From the NCBI GenBank assembly GCA_947165795.1, contig CAMVBP010000008.1, positions 1 through 19,784 of the forward strand: a DNA stretch of 19,784 bases, read 5' to 3'. The stretch is from an uncultured Treponema sp. (lineage in GTDB: Bacteria > Spirochaetota > Spirochaetia > Treponematales > Treponemataceae). This document shows, one piece after another, positions 14,405 through 19,784 of this stretch (position 1 is the first letter of the stretch; every line of letters starts with the position of its first letter). The notes under the pieces are model-generated. The model saw nothing but the letters and a program-made list of their open reading frames with translations, made no database searches and was not told where the DNA came from. Made by a program: the position numbers and the translations under genes.

Positions 14405-15232
14405 ATGAAGAAATTATGTATTCTTTTCACTGCATTGATTTTAATGTTGTCTGGATTTGTTTCCTGCTCGAATTTAACTCAGGAAGAAGAAAATTCTTCC
14501 CTTACGCTTAGTTTTAATGGTTCAGACTTTTCCAGAAATATTACTGTACCTTCGGACACAAAAGATTTTTACCTTGTTGTAAATGTCCTTGGCGATTACA
14601 AGGAAACTAAGGAAATTACTTTTTCCAGCTTTGGGTCTTATTCATTAACTTTTGATTCTATTCCGATTGGAGCAGAAATATACGTAGAGGCAAACGCTTA
14701 TAATCCGAATGCTGCTGAGCCGAATGGAACTGATTATCCAACAATTTTTCATACGTTTACAGGAGATTCTTCAAAACAGAGAATTCATGAAGGCGAGAAT
14801 GGTGTAAATTTGCAAATGAAGAATTTGCAGAATATAAAACTTAGTGAAACCATTCAAGTACTATCTTCCAGTGAGTATGACGGTAGATATAAGGAACTGA
14901 AAATTTGGGATGATTTTAAAATATGTTTTTATTCAAATGGAAAATATAAAATTATGAAAAAGATTCAGAATCAGCAGAATCAGTATCAGACTGTTTCAGA
15001 AGGACTTTATACCGGGCATCCAGTACCAGGAAATACAATTGAATTAAAAGAATTTATTTACAGGAATATTGATCACGTTGGAGAATTAAACGGAGGTGTA
15101 AATATTTCATTTGGAAATTCAGTAATTGTTGATAATCCACAAAGTATTTCAGTTTATATGGGAGAAGAAATCTGTTACTTCCGAATAATGACAAATTCTC
15201 AAATGATGCTTGTATTTAGAGAACAGGTATAA
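14405..15232 (+). CDS. putative lipoprotein of unknown function
   Basis: 275 residues. The N-terminus is a lipoprotein signal: MKKLCILFTALILMLSGFVSCSN, with Phe-Val-Ser before Cys21, matching the relaxed spirochaetal lipobox, so the mature protein would be lipid-anchored in the envelope. The first part (residues 22-140) is beta-rich and Ser/Thr/Asn-rich (SLTLSFNGSDFSRNITVPSDTKDFYLVVNVLGDY), like a Big/fimbrial-type sandwich; the rest (LSSSEYDGRYKELKIWDDFKICFYSNGKYKIMKKI onward) looks like a lipocalin-style barrel seen in small treponemal lipoproteins. I do not recognise a named family. Strong AGGAGG ribosome site and its own promoter. It is convergent with the BMP gene, 27 bases apart, with only AT-rich sequence between. 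Confidence 0.75.
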   Translation: MKKLCILFTALILMLSGFVSCSNLTQEEENSSLTLSFNGSDFSRNITVPSDTKDFYLVVNVLGDYKETKEITFSSFGSYSLTFDSIPIGAEIYVEANAYNPNAAEPNGTDYPTIFHTFTGDSSKQRIHEGENGVNLQMKNLQNIKLSETIQVLSSSEYDGRYKELKIWDDFKICFYSNGKYKIMKKIQNQQNQYQTVSEGLYTGHPVPGNTIELKEFIYRNIDHVGELNGGVNISFGNSVIVDNPQSISVYMGEEICYFRIMTNSQMMLVFREQV

Positions 15233-15259
15233 TCTGGAGAAATTTATTATTCTATTTAA

Positions 15260-16468
15260 TTATTCTATGACAGTTACATATCCATCCAGCAGATAATAAA
15301 AGGATGGAGCAGACTGTGTTTTATTTTCTTCGTAACCTGCAGTTAAATTATAAAAGTCGTATTGGTTGTCCGGATTAATTCCTAAATAATTTCCCTTAAA
15401 AACCTGGAGCTTATTCTTTTTGAATAATTGAATTGTATTATTAATTTCTGTTTGAGTTTCGGGAGGAAGAAGGAAGCTGTTGGTTTCTATAATCTGAACC
15501 CAGTCCAGATCAAATCCGGCCCCAATATCGTTTCCGTGAACGTTTCCTTTTACTGCCTTTTCTATTTCTTTGTTGTTCATAACGGCAATAATCGCATTTT
15601 TAATATATGGCTCCCAGTTAATCTTTGTGCTTATAATTGAAGTTGTAGGTGCAACATCAATCATGCTCTGATTATATCCAACGTGGAAAACTACATGGTT
15701 AATTGATTTTTCTTCGCAGGCAATTGCGGGACCGATTGTATCTGAATGCTGGGAAATTATTACGCAGCCATTGTCTATCATTTCTGAAGCATATTGTTTT
15801 TCCAGAGAAAAATTGTTCCAGGAATTTGTGTATTTTACTTCCATTTTTGCCTGCGGAACTTTTGAAAGAATTCCAAGAAGGAAGGCCGTATAGCCCGAAA
15901 TAACTTCGGGATAAGGGTAGGCGCCTATATAACCTATTTTTGCCTGGTCTGCCGTTATTGTTCCTTCGTCTATAAGTTCCTTTAATTTAATTCCTGCAAC
16001 TAAGCCTGCAACATATCGTCCCTGGTAAATCTCTCCCATAAAAGTGTGATAATTATCTAAAATAGGAGTTTTGTTTGCGTTGTCGCCGGTTGCCTGGCAA
16101 AATTGAATTTCGGGATATTTCTGCGCATACTTTTTTGCGTCATCAAGATATCCGTAGCTTGTTGTAAAAATTAAATTGCAGCCGCAATTTATCAGTTCAT
16201 TTATAGCGATGCTTCCGTCTTTTTCTGAAACATTCTGAACGGAATAAAACTTAACTTTGCCTTCAAATTCTTCTTCCAGATTTTTTTGTATTTGAATAAA
16301 GTTTCCTGTGTAAGGTGTGCTGGCATCGCCTTCATAAACAAAACCAACGGTAATTGATTTTTTTCTTCCCTTAATGCTTTCGGAAATTGTATGAGCAAGT
16401 AATAAAATTAAAAAAACAACAAGAGATGTAGTAATAGTTGTAAATACATTTTCTTTAGTAGTTTTCAT
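15260..16468 (-). CDS. BMP-family (PnrA/TmpC-like) periplasmic binding protein, membrane-anchored
   Basis: 402-residue solute-binding protein of the basic membrane protein family, whose characterised members (T. pallidum TmpC/PnrA) bind purine nucleosides. Seen: ITVGFVYEGDASTPYTGNFIQIQKNLEEEF, LIFTTSYGYLDDAKKYAQKYPEIQFCQATG, an IYQGRYVAGLVAG hinge region, KIGYIGAYPYPEVISGYTAFLLG and QHSDTIGPAIACEE. Instead of a lipobox, residues 11-30 (TITTSLVVFLILLLAHTISES) form an uncleaved signal anchor. GGAG lies ten bases before the ATG at 16468, which is inside the end of the sensor gene (14-base overlap). No ABC ATPase or permease is encoded nearby, so it may serve as ligand receptor for the overlapping sensor rather than for uptake. 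Confidence 0.85.
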   Translation of the reverse strand: MKTTKENVFTTITTSLVVFLILLLAHTISESIKGRKKSITVGFVYEGDASTPYTGNFIQIQKNLEEEFEGKVKFYSVQNVSEKDGSIAINELINCGCNLIFTTSYGYLDDAKKYAQKYPEIQFCQATGDNANKTPILDNYHTFMGEIYQGRYVAGLVAGIKLKELIDEGTITADQAKIGYIGAYPYPEVISGYTAFLLGILSKVPQAKMEVKYTNSWNNFSLEKQYASEMIDNGCVIISQHSDTIGPAIACEEKSINHVVFHVGYNQSMIDVAPTTSIISTKINWEPYIKNAIIAVMNNKEIEKAVKGNVHGNDIGAGFDLDWVQIIETNSFLLPPETQTEINNTIQLFKKNKLQVFKGNYLGINPDNQYDFYNLTAGYEENKTQSAPSFYYLLDGYVTVIE

Positions 16469-19400
16469 TTTTATAAAGCTCCGTTACATCAATTTTGCCT
16501 TCATCGAGTAATTTAAAAAGAATATCAACCATCTGAGGATCAAACTGTTTTCCCCTTCCTTTTTTTACTTCTTTTAAAACATCTTTATATTTCATCTGGC
16601 TTCGGTAAACGCGGTTTGCAGTCATTGCGTCAAAAGCATCGGCCATTCCAATAATTCTTCCGTAAAGCGGAATTTCTTCGCCTTTTAATCCCTGTGCGTA
16701 ACCTTTTCCATCCCAGCGTTCATGGTGATACAAAACGCCGTCGCTTACGTGTTCAATCATTGTAAAGTCTTTTAATATTTCGGCGCCTCTTGTAACATGT
16801 GTTTTCATAACTTCGTATTCTTCCGGAGTTAAAGTTGCAGGCTTGTTAAGAATTACATCAGGAACGCCAATTTTTCCAATATCATGTAAAAGTGCAGACT
16901 TTCTTAAATTTTCGCATTCTTCTTTAGAAAGTCCAAGTTCTTTTCCAATTAAAACTGAATATTGAGAAACGCGTGTTGAATGCTGACTTGTGTTTTCGTC
17001 TCTTGCATCGACTGTTTTAGCAATTGTAAGAATTGTTTCGTTTCCTATTCTTACTTGTTCGTGAGCAAGTGCAAGTTCCCTTCTCTGGAAATTAAGAGTT
17101 CTTTGAAGTTGTGTTCGAACTATGTACCAGGTTAACCATGCAATTGCAATTATTGCGACAAGAATCATATAAACAATAAAATATTTGTTATCGTAAATAT
17201 TTTTTTCTTTTATGATCGGATAATTGCTCTGTTCAATAATTTCTCTTGTTTTTGAATCCAAAATGGAAATTCTAAATGTATATTTTCCCGGAGAAAGTTT
17301 TGTATAAGTTGCGCTTGTTAATTCACTCTGAGGGAATTCTGTAGGTTTTGAATCAAAACCGATTAATTCATAACTTACGGTAGGATCCTTTGCCGTAAAA
17401 TTTATAATTTCCGGGAAAAATTCTACTTTTGTAACGTTACGCGGAATTTTTATTGTTGAGCCTCTTGGAACCTGATATGTCTGATTATCTAATTTTATAT
17501 AAGACATTTGCATTCGGTAAGAAGTTTTTCCGCCCAGATAGGAATTCATATTAATTGAATAAACTCCGGTTCCGCAGGAAAGATAAAGGATTCCTTCTTC
17601 GCTTATATAGTTCCAGGAATTTGCAGTAAGCGCACTGTCTAAGCCGCTTTTTGAATCTATAAGATCGTAACCAAGAAGACTGTTGCCGGCAACAAGTTCA
17701 TTTTCGTTTACAACATAAATTCCCGCACTTCCGCTTACAAATAAAGTTCCGTTTTTATTGTTTGCAATATCGTAGTTATTAAAATACGGGAAATTTGGAA
17801 GTGTTCGAATACGGTATGACATGTCCATATAGCAGAGTCCGTTACTTGTTACAATAAAAACACCTTCGTTATTGGACTGCATTACTGTTCGCAGAATAAC
17901 GCCGGAAGACAAGCCTTCTGCCGGAGAAAGAATTCTTTCTACCCTGCGGTTCTTAATTACGGCAATTCCTTCTCCGTCTGAACCGGCAAGAATTGTTCTG
18001 TCCGGAAGCTCCATCAGAGTAAGAATCATTGAATTTGAAAGACCTTCATTATAGCGGATCTGTTTTGTAGTTTTTTGATTTTCTATAAATACAATTCCTG
18101 TGTCGCCCGCGGCAACAATTGTTCCGTCCGAAAGTTCAATTAAGGTTCGCATCCAGTCGCCCGAAAAGCTGTTGGAAGAATCATAAGTTTTAATTATTTT
18201 TTCATCTTTTACTTCTATAATTCCTTTTCCGTAAGTACAGAACCACAGATGATTATTAGAGTCTTTTTTAATGCAGCGGATTCGTATTCCGTTTAAGGCT
18301 TCCGAGACTGAATTTTTAACAGGAACATTTTCTTTTAAATCAATAATATCAAGTCCGGAATCGGTTCCAATGTAAAGCTTTCCTTCGTAAACGCAGTTGC
18401 TGTTTACTACCTTGTACGGCATGGAAATTGCATTATAAAGATTAGTAATGATTGTTGGAGATAGTCTTAAAACTCCCTGGCGCGAAGAAGAGAACCAGTA
18501 ATTTCCCTGGTAATCAACGGCCATGTTATCTATGGAGTTGTTGAAGTAATCTGTGTTTATATAATGAAAACAAAAATCTTTGTCAAAATAGCCTATTCCG
18601 TTATCTGAACACACAAAGAATTTTCCGTCATTTGTAAATTCCAAGCTGTTCAAAAAACTTAGTTCATCAATTGTAAATATTTTTTCCTGATTAAGAATAA
18701 GCGCTGAAGAAACTGCAGTTGTATTTTTATCTGAAATTTCTTCTGCAATATTTAAGCCGCGTCTGTTTGGACTAATTGAAAATTTATAAATATGATTTTT
18801 AGAAGTTCCCACAAACAAATTTCCGTCTGAATCAAAGGCACAGCAGTTAAAGATTTCTTTGTCTTTATTAAGCTCGGTTTTTAAAATAATTCTGGAATCT
18901 TCAAGAATAAAAAGCTCGCCTTTAGAAGTAATTGCCGCAACTCTTCCGTTTTGATCGGCTGAAAGCCTGACTGCGTAAAGAATTTCTGGAATTGTAGAAA
19001 CAATTTTTAATCCGTTGTTTATGGAAATTGTCTGAAGGTAAAGCGAAGTTCCAATGTAATATAATCCGTTTGAATCTTTTGTAATTGAGCGTACAGAATT
19101 TGAAGGCAGTCCTTTTGATTCATCAATTATGTTCGAAACTGTTTCATTAATCATGATTGAAACACCTTTATCGTTTGTTCCAATCCAAAGACGCCCTTCG
19201 GTATCTTTATAAATTACGTTAACGTTTCTTATTGAATCGTATTCGTTAATCCAGCGCATTTCATTACCGTTATAGCGGTAAAGTCCTGCATAAGTTCCAA
19301 TCCAAAGAATTCCATCGTTTGACTGTTCAATGTCGTTTGCTTCTCCACATGGAAGTCCGTTTGAATTTGAATATACTGTCTGAATAAAAGATTCAATTTC

Positions 19401-19784
19401 TTTTGCATAAAGCGAAGCCGTATTTTTTGAAAAACTTAAAAGCGTAAAAATAATTAATGCAACAGCCGCTTTACTTGTGGCCCGCTGCCTTCTTGCATTT
19501 TTTAACTTAATCGCAATATGAAGGATAGTTAATGATAAGGTTTTATCAAGGAAGTCTATGTAGAATTCTCCTAATAATAAGCAGAAGAAATTCTTTAAGC
19601 CGAATTCTCGGAAAAATTCAATTACGCCGTCTCCCCAGAGGTTTCCTGTCATTCCGTCAAAGAAAATAATATTCAGCGGGAGCGAAATTATAACGGATGC
19701 AATTGTTACAAGAACACTTGTTGATAAGGTTCCAAATACATGATGAATTCTTCCCTTGTTTGCTTCGTAGCCGGTAATTAAACC
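16455..19784 (-). CDS. multi-domain sensor: membrane domain, beta-propeller (Reg_prop), Y_Y_Y, HD-GYP; 5' end outside window
   Basis: The frame is open to the right edge: 44 more codons precede the first methionine in the window (19652), which has no ribosome site, so the gene begins outside. Residues are numbered from that Met. Order: hydrophobic membrane domain (edge to about 52) with GLITGYEANKGRIHHVFGT, DGMTGNLWGDGV and GEFYIDFLDK, resembling an ECF-S-like module; cytosolic KLKNARRQRATSK; a membrane span (64-80); about 13 propeller repeats of the LWIGTxxGLxxx type (95-715), enough for two propellers; Y_Y_Y domain (737-797); a span (821-842); a coiled linker; HD-GYP (from 870) with LLHDIGKIGVP (His923-Asp924), HHERWDGKGY and RIIGMADAFDAMT. 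GYP reads GYA (984-986). It should hydrolyse cyclic di-GMP in response to a periplasmic signal. The BMP gene overlaps its end. Confidence 0.88.
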   Translation of the reverse strand, partial: GLITGYEANKGRIHHVFGTLSTSVLVTIASVIISLPLNIIFFDGMTGNLWGDGVIEFFREFGLKNFFCLLLGEFYIDFLDKTLSLTILHIAIKLKNARRQRATSKAAVALIIFTLLSFSKNTASLYAKEIESFIQTVYSNSNGLPCGEANDIEQSNDGILWIGTYAGLYRYNGNEMRWINEYDSIRNVNVIYKDTEGRLWIGTNDKGVSIMINETVSNIIDESKGLPSNSVRSITKDSNGLYYIGTSLYLQTISINNGLKIVSTIPEILYAVRLSADQNGRVAAITSKGELFILEDSRIILKTELNKDKEIFNCCAFDSDGNLFVGTSKNHIYKFSISPNRRGLNIAEEISDKNTTAVSSALILNQEKIFTIDELSFLNSLEFTNDGKFFVCSDNGIGYFDKDFCFHYINTDYFNNSIDNMAVDYQGNYWFSSSRQGVLRLSPTIITNLYNAISMPYKVVNSNCVYEGKLYIGTDSGLDIIDLKENVPVKNSVSEALNGIRIRCIKKDSNNHLWFCTYGKGIIEVKDEKIIKTYDSSNSFSGDWMRTLIELSDGTIVAAGDTGIVFIENQKTTKQIRYNEGLSNSMILTLMELPDRTILAGSDGEGIAVIKNRRVERILSPAEGLSSGVILRTVMQSNNEGVFIVTSNGLCYMDMSYRIRTLPNFPYFNNYDIANNKNGTLFVSGSAGIYVVNENELVAGNSLLGYDLIDSKSGLDSALTANSWNYISEEGILYLSCGTGVYSINMNSYLGGKTSYRMQMSYIKLDNQTYQVPRGSTIKIPRNVTKVEFFPEIINFTAKDPTVSYELIGFDSKPTEFPQSELTSATYTKLSPGKYTFRISILDSKTREIIEQSNYPIIKEKNIYDNKYFIVYMILVAIIAIAWLTWYIVRTQLQRTLNFQRRELALAHEQVRIGNETILTIAKTVDARDENTSQHSTRVSQYSVLIGKELGLSKEECENLRKSALLHDIGKIGVPDVILNKPATLTPEEYEVMKTHVTRGAEILKDFTMIEHVSDGVLYHHERWDGKGYAQGLKGEEIPLYGRIIGMADAFDAMTANRVYRSQMKYKDVLKEVKKGRGKQFDPQMVDILFKLLDEGKIDVTELYKNENY

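Noticed and set aside
14041..14430. Minus-strand ORF of 129 codons across the 2H phosphoesterase end
   Set aside because: It exists only because the GC-rich insert is open in most frames; there is no ribosome site and it opposes a well-supported gene.
19653..19784. Treating 19652 as the true start of the sensor gene
   Set aside because: The frame continues open without a stop to the window edge, the extra residues are a clear membrane domain, and there is no ribosome site before that ATG.

Overview
The window looks like chromosomal DNA of a low-GC spirochaete, most likely a Treponema-like commensal or gut species. The best marker is a P83/100-family periplasmic protein (Borrelia p83/100 type), a family I know only from spirochaetes. 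A BMP/TmpC-type substrate-binding protein, relaxed lipoprotein signals and a PPi-type phosphofructokinase agree with this. No similarity search was possible, so the genus is inferred. I see no rRNA, tRNA, CRISPR array, IS element or prophage.

Layout, left to right. The end of htpG (1-431) closes with a strong hairpin terminator. On the minus strand a two-gene unit (1030-2513) encodes the P83/100 protein and a small Cys-rich exported protein. Divergent from it is a membrane-anchored SpoIIE/RsbU-type phosphatase, followed by a phosphofructokinase tightly coupled to an FMN-dependent alpha-hydroxy-acid dehydrogenase-like gene (2595-5953). A GT8 glycosyltransferase lies on the minus strand (5970-6818). 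A 330-base intergenic region follows, with a GC-rich inverted repeat and a promoter carrying two identical-arm operator palindromes. These drive a YtrA-type GntR regulator / ABC ATPase / ABC permease operon (7149-9114). On the minus strand a UPF0210/DUF711 protein is translationally coupled to a GNAT acetyltransferase (9181-11375). A 337-base stretch holding a frameshifted small ORF leads to a plus-strand metabolic operon: ProC-like reductase, tautomerase, histidine phosphatase and 2H phosphoesterase (11713-14308). A lipoprotein with its own promoter follows. The window ends with a minus-strand pair: a very large sensor (membrane domain, double beta-propeller, Y_Y_Y, HD-GYP) that runs off the right edge, and an overlapping BMP-type binding protein.

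The most unusual items are three. First, a GC-rich, hairpin-dense, roughly 120-base insert lies in frame inside the 2H phosphoesterase gene, is open in four of six frames, and resembles in principle the Rickettsia palindromic elements. Second, the sensor/BMP pair suggests a solute-sensing cyclic-di-GMP hydrolysis system rather than a transporter. Third, the GntR promoter has paired TGTATTA-N6-TAATACA operators. Smaller points are a phosphofructokinase with mixed ATP/PPi signature residues and a probable leaderless mRNA, and a 16-base palindromic sequence repeated 1.4 kb apart.
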